Shown piece after piece: positions 24,376-32,697 of a stretch of DNA of 64,000 nucleotides. The translations under genes and the position numbers were made by a program. The DNA lies in the NCBI GenBank assembly GCA_963823845.1, contig CAWGND010000011.1, positions 620,001-684,000 on the forward strand. The letters are read 5' to 3'. How positions within the stretch are numbered: position 1 is the first letter of the stretch; the number at the start of each line of letters is the position of its first letter. The notes beneath the pieces are model-generated. The model was not told the origin of the DNA. It worked only from the letters and a program-made list of their open reading frames with translations, and made no database searches. The stretch is from Alloacidobacterium sp963823845 (GTDB taxonomy: Bacteria > Acidobacteriota > Terriglobia > Terriglobales > Acidobacteriaceae).

Positions 24376-27024
24376 ATGTCTTCAACCAAGCCAACAGAAA
24401 CCGCGGCAATCGCGGCGACAGGCGGAGCTTCTCCCGAAATTCGCTACACCCCGGCGGAAATTGAACCACGCTGGCAGAAGCGCTGGGCCGAGCAACCAGA
24501 TCTCTACGCCGCCGAACCGGCAAGTAGCGGCAAGCCCAAATACTACGTTCTTGAAATGCTTCCCTACCCCTCGGGCCAACTGCACATGGGCCATGTGCGC
24601 AACTATGCCATTGGCGACGCCTTGGCGCGCTATATGTGGATGCAGGGCCACAATGTGCTGCACCCGATGGGCTGGGACGCCTTCGGCTTGCCCGCCGAAA
24701 ATGCGGCAATCAAAAACAATACGCCGCCGCGCGCGTGGACTGTCTCGAATATCGCGGCCATGAAGCGGCAGATGGACCGAGTCGGCTTCAGCTATGACTG
24801 GGCCAACGAAATCACCACCTGCCTGCCCGATTACTACCGCTGGAACCAGTGGTTCTTCATCCGCATGTTCGAGCGCGGCCTCGCCTATCGCAAAAAGAGC
24901 AAGGTGAACTGGTGCCCAAAATGCTGCACCGTGCTCGCCAACGAGCAGGTCGTCAACGGACGCTGTTGGCGCCATGAAGACACCATCGTCGAGCAGCGCG
25001 ATCTGGAGCAGTGGTTCCTGCGCATCACCAACTACGCGCAGGAATTGCTTGACGACCTCGATAAGCTGGAACACTGGCCGGAAAAAGTGCGCACCATGCA
25101 GCGCAACTGGATCGGTCGCAGCGAGGGCGCGGAAGTCGACTTTGCAGTAGAAGACGCAACCGATGCGCCGGATGACGAGAACGCAGCCGCGCGCCACAAG
25201 GGCACGACCGTCCTGCCTGCGGTGGAAAACGTAAAAACCACCGGTAGCAAGATCACCGTCTTCACCACGCGGATCGACACGATCTACGGGGCAACCAGCA
25301 TTCAACTTGCGCCGGAACATCTGCTGGTAAAGGAATTCGCCGCGAACAACCAGAAACTCGCCGAAGAAGTAGCTGCATTGCTCGACCAGCAAATACAGGC
25401 CCGCGAAACTGGTGACATCGGCGAGATTGAGAAGCACGGCGTTTTCACAGGGCACTACGCCATCAGCCCGTTTAACGGTGAGCGCCTGCCGATCTGGGTC
25501 GCCAACTACATCCTCGCCGACTACGGGACAGGCGCGATCATGTCGGTCCCTGCGCACGACGAGCGAGACTACGAATTCGCCAAAAAGTACGGACTTGAAA
25601 TTCGCATCGTCATCTTGCCGCGCCGCAGGGAGGATGCGCACGGCGATACCGAATCGGAATCGCTACCTTACACCGAAGATGACAGCCTGCTGATCAATTC
25701 CGGTGAGTTCAACTCCCTCGGCAACCAGGAAGCGCAGCAAAAAATGGCCGCTTTTGCCGAGGAAAAGGGCTTCGGCAAGCCTACTATCACTTTTCGCTTG
25801 AAAGATTGGGGTGTAAGCCGCCAGCGATACTGGGGCACGCCTATTCCTATGCTTTACTGCGAGAAAGACGGCATCGTTCCCGTTCCCGATGACCAATTGC
25901 CGGTGCTCTTGCCGGACAATGTCGAGATCACCCAGGAGGGCGGCTCGCCGCTTGGCAAAATTCCGGAGTTCCTGAACGCAACGTGTCCGAAGTGTGGAGG
26001 CCCTGCGCGGCGCGAGACCGACACGATGGACACCTTCGTTGATTCGTCCTGGTACTTCTACCGCTATACGAGCGCGAAGTATGACGAGGGCCCGTTTGAC
26101 CCGGCTGCGGTGAAATACTGGTTCCCAATTGACCAGTACATTGGCGGCGTAGAGCACGCCATCCTGCACCTCATCTATTCGCGCTTCTGGACAAAGGTAA
26201 TGCGCGATCTCGGCCTCATCACAAACGACGAGCCTGCCGAGCGCCTCTTTACGCAGGGCATGGTCATCAAGAACGGCGCGAAGATGTCGAAGTCGAAGGG
26301 CAACGTGGTTTCGCCCGATGACATGATTGCCCGCTACGGCGCCGATGCAACGCGCATGTACTCGCTCTTTGCCGCACCGCCGGACCGCGACCTGGACTGG
26401 CAGGAAGACGGAGTCGCCGGAGTTAGCAGATTCCTCGGTAAGGTCTACCGCTTTGTCATGAATCACGCTGAGACGGCCCGCTCGGCATCCGCCACAGATA
26501 CGAAAATCACCGATGCAATCTCGCAGGACCTGCTGCGCAAGTTGCATCAAACCATCGCGAAAATCACGCTCGACTTCCAGGGTCGCTGGCACTTCAACAC
26601 CTGCATCGCCGCCATCATGGAACTGGTAAACACCTTCACCGCCGCCGACGAGGAAATCCGTACAGGCATGGTTCCACCTGCGACAGTAAGAGTCCTGCTG
26701 GAATACCTGGTCCTGATGCTGGCACCCTTTGCTCCCTATCTAGCGTTTGAACTTTGGGAACAGCTTGGCCAGGAGCAGGATATTCTGCGCGCGCCGTGGC
26801 CTAAGTTTGAGGAAGCGCTGGCCCGCGAAGACGAGATCGAAATCCCGGTGCAAGTGAACGGAAAGCTGCGTGCCGTCGTACGCGTGCCCGCAGGCGTCGA
26901 TCCGAAAACGCTGGAGGAAACAGTGATGGCAGATGCAAAAGTGCAGGCCGCCGTCGCTGGTAAGCAGATCGTCAAGATCATCGTCGTTCCCGGCAAGCTG
27001 GTCAACATCGTCGTGAAGGGCTGA
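24376..27024 (+). CDS. leuS: Leucine--tRNA ligase
   Basis: An 882-residue class I aminoacyl-tRNA synthetase, the normal length for LeuS. It has the HIGH-type motif HMGH (residues 70-73, within YPSGQLHMGHVRNYAIGD), a CP1 editing domain (KITVFTTRIDTIYGAT, SVPAHDERDYEFAKKYGL), a zinc-type insertion (CPKCGGPARRETDTMDTF) and KMSKSKGN (from residue 636). The C-terminal anticodon and tail domains are complete (VQVNGKLRAVVRVPAG). It charges tRNA-Leu in the cytoplasm. Its TGA overlaps the ATG of the next gene by one base. Confidence 0.98.
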   Translation: MSSTKPTETAAIAATGGASPEIRYTPAEIEPRWQKRWAEQPDLYAAEPASSGKPKYYVLEMLPYPSGQLHMGHVRNYAIGDALARYMWMQGHNVLHPMGWDAFGLPAENAAIKNNTPPRAWTVSNIAAMKRQMDRVGFSYDWANEITTCLPDYYRWNQWFFIRMFERGLAYRKKSKVNWCPKCCTVLANEQVVNGRCWRHEDTIVEQRDLEQWFLRITNYAQELLDDLDKLEHWPEKVRTMQRNWIGRSEGAEVDFAVEDATDAPDDENAAARHKGTTVLPAVENVKTTGSKITVFTTRIDTIYGATSIQLAPEHLLVKEFAANNQKLAEEVAALLDQQIQARETGDIGEIEKHGVFTGHYAISPFNGERLPIWVANYILADYGTGAIMSVPAHDERDYEFAKKYGLEIRIVILPRRREDAHGDTESESLPYTEDDSLLINSGEFNSLGNQEAQQKMAAFAEEKGFGKPTITFRLKDWGVSRQRYWGTPIPMLYCEKDGIVPVPDDQLPVLLPDNVEITQEGGSPLGKIPEFLNATCPKCGGPARRETDTMDTFVDSSWYFYRYTSAKYDEGPFDPAAVKYWFPIDQYIGGVEHAILHLIYSRFWTKVMRDLGLITNDEPAERLFTQGMVIKNGAKMSKSKGNVVSPDDMIARYGADATRMYSLFAAPPDRDLDWQEDGVAGVSRFLGKVYRFVMNHAETARSASATDTKITDAISQDLLRKLHQTIAKITLDFQGRWHFNTCIAAIMELVNTFTAADEEIRTGMVPPATVRVLLEYLVLMLAPFAPYLAFELWEQLGQEQDILRAPWPKFEEALAREDEIEIPVQVNGKLRAVVRVPAGVDPKTLEETVMADAKVQAAVAGKQIVKIIVVPGKLVNIVVKG

Positions 27025-27965
27025 TGACAGCGGAGGAAACTGCCAACAAAGCAGTCAAAGGCACGCAGTCTTTCGTTCACATGCTGGCAAATTGCTGGTC
27101 GCGACCTTCTCTGCTCGCTCTGGAAGTCGCATGGCGCTGGCTCTTCGGGGCGCCTGCGCTATTGCTGGTCTACTACGAGGGCGCGCGCATCCTCTCGGCA
27201 ACGGCCAGCCAGTTAGAAGCCACGGGCATCGAACAGTTCTCTCTGCAGGATCCGATGCGCGGGGCGGTGATGGTCGCCGACGTCTTAGCCGTGCTCAAGC
27301 CTCCAGTCCTGCAGGCTGTCATATGGCTTTTCCCATTATTGGCGGTGGGGTGGTCCATCGCCTCGGGAATCGGCCGCAATCTCGTGCTGCGGCGCTACGA
27401 TCCAGCGTTACCGAAGAAGCCCCTGCCGCTTATCGCCCTGCAACTATTGCGCGTCGCCGGGCTGAGCGGCAGCTTTGCCGGATGGTTCCTTGCCATTCAC
27501 TGGGCTGCCACCTACGCACTCTCCGGAGGAGAACCGAACGTCGTCCTCTACTGCGCGCTGGTCATCTGCCTGTCGCTGGGAATCTTCACGCTCTGGGCTC
27601 TGCTGAGCTGGGTTTTCTCCATCGCCCCGCTGCTCGTGCTGCTCGAAAACCGTGGAATCGCCGCGAGCCTCTACCACAGCCTCGGCCACGGTCCGCTTAC
27701 AAGCAAGCTGGTCGAAGTTAATCTAGTGATGGGGATCATTAAACTCGCCCTGATCGTGCTGGCCATGGTCTTTTCCGCGACACCGCTTCCCTTCGAATCC
27801 GTGATGCAGGGCCCGCCGCTTTACATCTGGTGGACCATCGTTACGCTGCTTTACCTCGCTGCATCCGACTTTTTCCAGGTAGCCAGGCTCGTGGCGTTCA
27901 TCCAATTCTGGCGTCTATGGCGAGGATCAGAGAAGGCATCGCCAACTTTCGCAACCTCAAAGTAA
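27024..27965 (+). CDS. Multipass membrane protein, function unknown
   Basis: A 313-residue protein with about six hydrophobic segments (for example WLFGAPALLLVYYEGA, AVIWLFPLLAVGWSIA, VVLYCALVICLSLGIFTLWA, LVMGIIKLALIVLAMVF, YIWWTIVTLLYLAA). No motif identifies a transport or enzymatic activity. It is coupled to leuS (TGATG overlap) and ends 8 bp before guaA, so it belongs to the same transcript. Similar proteins seem common in acidobacteria next to housekeeping genes, but I cannot name a family. Confidence 0.75.
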   Translation: MTAEETANKAVKGTQSFVHMLANCWSRPSLLALEVAWRWLFGAPALLLVYYEGARILSATASQLEATGIEQFSLQDPMRGAVMVADVLAVLKPPVLQAVIWLFPLLAVGWSIASGIGRNLVLRRYDPALPKKPLPLIALQLLRVAGLSGSFAGWFLAIHWAATYALSGGEPNVVLYCALVICLSLGIFTLWALLSWVFSIAPLLVLLENRGIAASLYHSLGHGPLTSKLVEVNLVMGIIKLALIVLAMVFSATPLPFESVMQGPPLYIWWTIVTLLYLAASDFFQVARLVAFIQFWRLWRGSEKASPTFATSK

Positions 27966-27973
27966 ACTAATTA

Positions 27974-29524
27974 GTGGACACTTCTTCGATTGTCATCCTT
28001 GATTTTGGGGCACAATACACACAGCTCATCGCCCGCCGTATTCGCGAGCAGAATGTTTTTTCCGTAGTCCTGCCCTGCACAGCAACGATCGCAGAGATTG
28101 AAAGCTGCAACCCGCTCGGCATCATTCTCTCAGGAGGCCCTTGCTCCGTCTACGACGCTGACGCACCCAACGCTGACCCCGCCGTTCTCGAGTTGGGCAA
28201 ACCTGTTCTCGGCATCTGCTATGGACTTCAATTCATTACGCACCACCTAGGCGGCAAGGTTCGTGCTGCCGACAAGCGCGAATACGGACACGCCGAGGTA
28301 TCAATAGTCGATCCTGCAACGCCGCTCTTTGCCGGACTGCCTGTCAACCTGCATGTCTGGATGTCGCACGGCGATGAGGCGCTCGATCTTCCTCCGGGCT
28401 TCCACCTGACCGCGAAAACATCGAATGCGGTCGCAGGAATTGCCAATCCAGAGCGCAACATCTGGGCCGTTCAGTTCCATCCCGAAGTTCACCACACGCG
28501 TCAGGGCACGGAACTTCTGCGCAACTTCCTCTTCAAGATCTGCAAAGCGAAACCAGACTGGACACCCGAGCACTTCATTCAGTCCACTGTTGCCGCCATC
28601 CGCGAGAAAGTCGACGATGGCCACGCCATCTGCGCCCTCTCCGGTGGCGTCGATTCCTCCGTAGCCGCTGTCCTGGTGCACCGGGCTATCGGTGATCGTT
28701 TGACCTGCGTCTTCGTCGACAACGGCGTGCTGCGCAAGAATGAATTCTTTAAGGTTCAGGAAAACCTCCGCGAAAAGCTTGGCCTGAACCTCGTCGCCGT
28801 CGACGCCAGCGGGCGATTCCTCTCGCGTCTCGCCGGAGTTACTGATCCCGAAACCAAACGCAAGATCATCGGCAACGAATTCATCAGCGTCTTCGACGAC
28901 GAAGCACACCGTATCTCCCAGCAGACCGGCGGAGTCGACTGGCTGGTGCAGGGCACTCTTTATCCGGACGTGATCGAGTCCTCATCCGTAAAAGGTCCAT
29001 CGCAGACCATCAAGAGCCATCACAACGTGGGAGGCCTACCTGAAACGATGAAGCTCAAGCTCATCGAACCGCTGCGCGACCTCTTCAAGGACGAGGTCCG
29101 CCGCATCGGACGCGATCTCAAAATGCCCGAAGACATCCTGCAGCGCCAGCCCTTCCCCGGTCCCGGCCTTGCCGTGCGCATCCTCGGCGAAATCACGCCC
29201 GAGCGCGTCGTGCTGCTGCAGGAAGCCGACGACATTGTCGTCACCGAAATCAAAGCCGCAGGGCTTTACCAGCAAATCTGGCAATCGTTCGCCGTACTGC
29301 TCCCGGTAAAAAGCGTCGGCGTCATGGGCGACCAGCGCACTTACGCCTACACCTGCGCGATCCGCGCCGTGCATTCAGAAGACGGCATGACCGCCGACTG
29401 GGTGCCACTGCCCTATGAGGTGCTCAAGAAAATCTCCAGCCGCATCGTCAACGAAATTCGCGGCATCAACCGCGTCGTCTACGACATCACCTCAAAACCG
29501 CCCGGCACCATCGAGTGGGAGTGA
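27974..29524 (+). CDS. guaA: GMP synthase (glutamine-hydrolysing)
   Basis: A 516-residue protein converting XMP to GMP in purine synthesis. The N-terminal glutamine amidotransferase domain has ILSGGPCSVYD, nucleophile Cys 82 (LGICYGLQ) and the His-Glu pair in VQFHPEVHHT. The ATP-pyrophosphatase domain has the P-loop LSGGVDSSVAAVL. The C-terminal dimerisation domain has QPFPGPGLAVRILGEIT and ends PPGTIEWE. The start is GTG at 27974. It is the last gene of the nfo-leuS-membrane protein-guaA run. Confidence 0.98.
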   Translation: MDTSSIVILDFGAQYTQLIARRIREQNVFSVVLPCTATIAEIESCNPLGIILSGGPCSVYDADAPNADPAVLELGKPVLGICYGLQFITHHLGGKVRAADKREYGHAEVSIVDPATPLFAGLPVNLHVWMSHGDEALDLPPGFHLTAKTSNAVAGIANPERNIWAVQFHPEVHHTRQGTELLRNFLFKICKAKPDWTPEHFIQSTVAAIREKVDDGHAICALSGGVDSSVAAVLVHRAIGDRLTCVFVDNGVLRKNEFFKVQENLREKLGLNLVAVDASGRFLSRLAGVTDPETKRKIIGNEFISVFDDEAHRISQQTGGVDWLVQGTLYPDVIESSSVKGPSQTIKSHHNVGGLPETMKLKLIEPLRDLFKDEVRRIGRDLKMPEDILQRQPFPGPGLAVRILGEITPERVVLLQEADDIVVTEIKAAGLYQQIWQSFAVLLPVKSVGVMGDQRTYAYTCAIRAVHSEDGMTADWVPLPYEVLKKISSRIVNEIRGINRVVYDITSKPPGTIEWE

Positions 29525-29575
29525 CCCCTCCCCCTATACTTTTTGTAAATTCTTCCAAATAAAGGTACTTGGGAG
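29525..29575 (+). repeat. C-rich direct repeat, copy 1
   Basis: About 50 bp starting CCCCTCCCCCTATA, then TTTTTGTAAATTCTTCCAAA and AAAGGTACTTGGGAG, immediately after the guaA stop. It matches copy 2 (29673-29717) in order and sequence with small changes. Probably a dispersed intergenic repeat. Confidence 0.6.
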
Positions 29576-29648
29576 GTAGTGAGATGCTCAATGCCGCATC
29601 GTGAGCGAAGGGTCGGCCTCATCCGGTTCGTCTCACGACCTTACCTCC
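29572..29648 (+). ncRNA. Candidate structured RNA between the C-rich repeats
   Basis: GGAGGTA-GTGAGA (29572-29584) pairs with TCTCAC (29631-29636) and TACCTCC (29642-29648), a 13-bp stem interrupted by one 5-base bulge. Inside it GCTCA (29586-29590) pairs with TGAGC (29602-29606). A terminator-like hairpin lies about 100 bp downstream. No known RNA family is recognised. It could be a small RNA or part of the guaA 3' untranslated region. Confidence 0.35.
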
Positions 29649-29672
29649 AAGCCGCACGGGGAGTGGCGACCA

Positions 29673-29717
29673 CCCCTCCCCCTACTTTCGTAAATTCGTC
29701 CAAACAAAGATTTTGGG
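29673..29717 (+). repeat. C-rich direct repeat, copy 2
   Basis: CCCCTCCCCCTACTTTCGTA followed by AATTCGTCCAAACAAAGATTTTGGG. It is the second copy of the element at 29525, 148 bp downstream in the same orientation. Confidence 0.6.
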
Positions 29718-29751
29718 CGCATTGGGGCTCGATCCCGAAGGCCAAGATACA

Positions 29752-29780
29752 AGAAGCCCGCCGTGGCTTGGCGGGCTTCT
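29752..29780 (+). terminator. Rho-independent-type terminator downstream of guaA
   Basis: A perfect 11-bp stem, AGAAGCCCGCC with GGCGGGCTTCT, and a 7-base loop. It is followed by the pyrimidine-rich CTTACCCCTATTTCTATTT. It is the likely end of the nfo-leuS-guaA transcript and of any RNA made from the preceding repeat region. Confidence 0.75.
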
Positions 29781-29959
29781 CTTACCCCTATTTCTATTTA
29801 CCGGGTCAGTCAATATTTCCGGCCAGTAGTTGTTGGAACGATTAAACTTTTTCTGACGCTGTTTCTGTTTTGGGACAGGGTTGTCGGAGTTGCAAAAGCT
29901 CTCATTCGGGAATTCAATTCGTGCAGAGTCAGGCTGACAAGACTGAGGCACGGCCACGG

Positions 29960-30041
29960 GAGGCTAGAACTTGCCTCATAAACTGACAGGAGACCTTGCT
30001 CTCCTCGACGTAACTTCCGGTTTGCGGTGATCCGACCGGAA
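29960..30041 (+). other. Three consecutive small hairpins in gene-free region
   Basis: GAGGC/GCCTC (29960-29964 with 29973-29977), AGGAGA/TCTCCT (29988-29993 with 30000-30005) and TTCCGGT/ACCGGAA (30015-30021 with 30035-30041) follow one another within 82 bp. No open frame here looks like a protein. Function unknown. Confidence 0.3.
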
Positions 30042-30388
30042 CTACGGATTAATTCGGCACCCAGTACATCATGGTCCCAACCCACCCCGTCCACGCCGCC
30101 GGAGCCCCGTTTCCGTCTGGAAGAACGCTCGAACCCTATAACGACAGCTTCCTGTCCGACTCGGTGCGGACCGATTCTTGCGTACCGACATTGGCCTAGC
30201 AGAAGCAGAACGTTGCAATGTTCAATGCTGGTAGGTGGCCACGAGAAACAATGCATCCGCGTTGCCCTTGATGCATGCGCCAGAGATGCCGACCCTGTGG
30301 TTTGCTGTTGATCCCGAGTTGTCGGCTATACGGAAGTAATTCTGCCAAGCTTCGCCCACCAAAGGCATATGTGGGATGGGTTCTAGCT
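30042..30388. other. Intergenic sequence without a recognisable gene
   Basis: This stretch follows the GH27 gene on its strand. Short open frames exist on the minus strand. One ends at 30222 and reads protein-like in its last 50 codons (VGEAWQNYFRIADNSG, ISGACIKGNADALFLVA), but it has no separate start and overlaps the GH27 3' end out of frame. I do not annotate it as a gene. Confidence 0.3.
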
Positions 30389-31750
30389 TTATTGCACAGA
30401 GTAAAGCGCCGCGGCATGCGGAACCAAGGTAACCTTGAGTCCGGATTGAGTACCGAGGTCTTTCATCTGCCATAAATCCCTGACGATATAGCCCGCCTTG
30501 CTCAAGCCAAGCTCTTTCCAACTGTAGGAAAGCGTCTGCTCCGTTTCGCTGATATTGAAAACAGCAACATACTGCTTTCCATCAGACCCCTTTGCCGTCC
30601 ACACCACCGTAGAAGCCGTCTGGATCACCGGCTTATTTCCGCTAGAAAGCTGATCGACGGCAATCACCTCAGGATTCGTCAGCAGGGACTCGGTAAACGC
30701 ATCCATCTGGGTCAGGTTTGCTCCGAGGACAAGGGGTGACCGCGCAATCGACCACAACGTAAGCAGGGTGCGTGCCTCGTCTTCCGTCAAACGCGAATGC
30801 CGCGGATCGCCCCATCCCGGTTTTGGCCCCAGATAACCGAGAGGCAGCATATCGGCATCGGGCCAATGTCCCGGCTCAACGTGAGGTGACCACTGCGCAA
30901 GCTTCGTGAATTGACGTGTCAAAGATTGCGGAAATGGGCTCGAGTCCCCTTCCGGCTTCTTCCAGACATCCCAGAAATCATCGGAGATACGCCACATCTG
31001 CGCATACTTCCGCACGTCGTCGGCCTGCTCAATCGGAGTCGGTCCGGGCGAGAGACTGAACACAATCGCGCGGCCGCTTTTCTTCAACGCGGCACTCATC
31101 ATATGGATTTCGTCGGCGTCATAAGGTTGCGAGATGCAATCGACCTTGATGAAATCGAGCCCCCAGCTCGCATAGAGTTTCGCGAGCGAATCATAGTAGG
31201 CCTGGCCTGCAGCGTTCGCCTTCAAACCATAATTGTCCGGATTCCAGCGGCACAGATCCGAAGTATTCGCCGCGTCCGCGGCGTGGAACGACGATCCGGC
31301 GATCGGCAAATTCTTCTGGACTGCTTCTTTTGGAATCCCGCGAATGATATGGATGCCGAACTTCAGGCCCAGCGAATGCACGTAGTCGCCGATCGGCTTC
31401 AACCCCGCGTTACCGCTCGAAGGAAAACGATTCGGAGCAGGCAAGTACCTGCCATTGCCGTCGAGCATGTAGCCCTGGTCCGCGCCCTTTGTTGCGGCAT
31501 TCTCAGGATGCCGAAGGTACCAGCCCTCGTCGATGACGACATACTGCCAGCCGTACTGCTTCAGATGCTGGTTAAACCAGTCGACATTTGCCTTGAACTG
31601 ATCCTCGGTAATCGTCAGCCCATAAGAATCCCAGCTGTTCCATCCTATCGGCGGCGTCCCTGCCAGCAGGGACGTGCGGGTCTGAGCCACAAGAAAAGGT
31701 TCGGCAAATATCGCGAGCAACAACAGGTAGAAGCGCAGTAAACGTAGCAT
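30389..31750 (-). CDS. Secreted alpha-galactosidase, GH27
   Basis: About 453 residues with a signal peptide (LLRFYLLLLAIFAEPFLVAQ) and a GH27 barrel. It has PPIGWNSWDSYG at the start, YVVIDEGWY, the nucleophile Asp in GLDFIKVDCIS, the acid/base Asp in WRISDDFWD, and HWPDADMLPLG. It ends in a small C-terminal beta domain. It releases terminal alpha-linked galactose (or, in some members, GalNAc or arabinose) from oligosaccharides outside the cytoplasm. ATG 31750 is preceded by CCGGAGAG; a TTG ten codons upstream is the alternative. It is divergent from ispD. Confidence 0.9.
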   Translation of the reverse strand: MLRLLRFYLLLLAIFAEPFLVAQTRTSLLAGTPPIGWNSWDSYGLTITEDQFKANVDWFNQHLKQYGWQYVVIDEGWYLRHPENAATKGADQGYMLDGNGRYLPAPNRFPSSGNAGLKPIGDYVHSLGLKFGIHIIRGIPKEAVQKNLPIAGSSFHAADAANTSDLCRWNPDNYGLKANAAGQAYYDSLAKLYASWGLDFIKVDCISQPYDADEIHMMSAALKKSGRAIVFSLSPGPTPIEQADDVRKYAQMWRISDDFWDVWKKPEGDSSPFPQSLTRQFTKLAQWSPHVEPGHWPDADMLPLGYLGPKPGWGDPRHSRLTEDEARTLLTLWSIARSPLVLGANLTQMDAFTESLLTNPEVIAVDQLSSGNKPVIQTASTVVWTAKGSDGKQYVAVFNISETEQTLSYSWKELGLSKAGYIVRDLWQMKDLGTQSGLKVTLVPHAAALYSVQ

Positions 31751-31912
31751 CCGCAGGCTCTCCGGGAGAACGTTTTCCAATAAACCGTCCTAGTGTACTT
31801 CAGACCAAGCGCTTTATTCATTTCGGATTCGCCGGATTCCTCCTGCTCCCATCCCGCGCCAGTCTTCATGGCCGATCAAGGCTTGATCGCTTTCCTGTAT
31901 ACTCCAATGTTT

Positions 31913-32641
31913 ATGCGGGTTTTCGTCATCCTTCCGGCAGCAGGACTGGGCACGCGCATGGCTGCGGGCCACCATGCTCCATCGGCGCCCAAGCAATTTC
32001 TCGAATTGGCAGGCGTGCCCATCCTCATCCACAGCCTGCGCGCCTTTGCACAGGTGCCCCAGGTCAGCGGCATGTATGTCGCTGTCCGCGCCAATGAACG
32101 GGAGCGCCTGGAGGCGCAGGTTGCCGAGCACGGCTTCTCTGACAAGGTTCGCATCGTTACCGGCGGCGACAGCCGGCAGGAGAGCGTCGCCAACGCGCTC
32201 AATGCGCTTGATTGCGACGCGGACGACATCGTGCTGGTCCACGACGCAGTACGCCCGCTGATTGACCCGGCCACCATTACCCGCACGATCGAGGCGGTTG
32301 AGAAACACAACGCTGCGATTGTCGGCCTGCCCGCCGTGGACACGATCAAGCAAGTCGAGCGCACCGCTGACGGCGCCATCATCACCGCCACCATTCCGCG
32401 GGAATACATCGTCCAGGCGCAGACGCCGCAGGGCTTTCGCTGCGGCCTGTTGAAGCGCGCCTTCGCCGAGGCCACGGCAGACGGCTTCCTGGGAACCGAT
32501 GAGGCAAGCATCGTCGAGCGGGCAGGCGCTCCTGTTGCCGTAGTGCTGGGCTCTCCGACAAATCTGAAAATTACGCAGCCCGGCGACCTCGACTTGGCAG
32601 AGTTTTACCTGAAGCATCTCGCAGCGTCGCGCCGTTCCTAG
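31913..32641 (+). CDS. ispD: 2-C-methyl-D-erythritol 4-phosphate cytidylyltransferase
   Basis: A 242-residue cytidylyltransferase of the MEP isoprenoid pathway, making CDP-methylerythritol. Motifs are FVILPAAGLGTRM (nucleotide loop), APKQFLELAGVPIL, VTGGDSRQESVANAL, VLVHDAVRPLI, QTPQGFRCGLL and FLGTDEASIVE. The ATG at 31913 gives the standard N-terminus; the frame is open to 31793, but that part (overlapping the GH27 promoter) is not conserved-looking. It lies 56 bp upstream of ispF, so the two pathway enzymes are probably co-expressed. Confidence 0.95.
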   Translation: MRVFVILPAAGLGTRMAAGHHAPSAPKQFLELAGVPILIHSLRAFAQVPQVSGMYVAVRANERERLEAQVAEHGFSDKVRIVTGGDSRQESVANALNALDCDADDIVLVHDAVRPLIDPATITRTIEAVEKHNAAIVGLPAVDTIKQVERTADGAIITATIPREYIVQAQTPQGFRCGLLKRAFAEATADGFLGTDEASIVERAGAPVAVVLGSPTNLKITQPGDLDLAEFYLKHLAASRRS

Positions 32642-32697
32642 GGCGCTGCTTGCAAGAGCAGATGCAGACCAGTCTTGTAGAGTAGGAAGAGACAACG

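Noticed and set aside
24382..25641. Long minus-strand open frame (419 codons) opposite leuS
   Set aside because: It is antisense to a clear, full-length leucyl-tRNA synthetase, has no recognisable domain and reflects the GC-rich codon pattern of the sense gene.
29585..29650. tRNA-like segment GGTTCGTCTC after guaA
   Set aside because: It resembles a T-arm, but position 58 is not A, there is no acceptor or anticodon stem, and no CCA context; not a tRNA.
29810..30256. Minus-strand 148-codon open frame in the guaA-GH27 gap
   Set aside because: Low-complexity, Arg/Ser-rich composition, no ribosome site, no domain and overlapping hairpins.
30911..31741. Plus-strand open frame of 276 codons opposite GH27
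   Set aside because: Antisense of a well-supported alpha-galactosidase; no ribosome site or domain.
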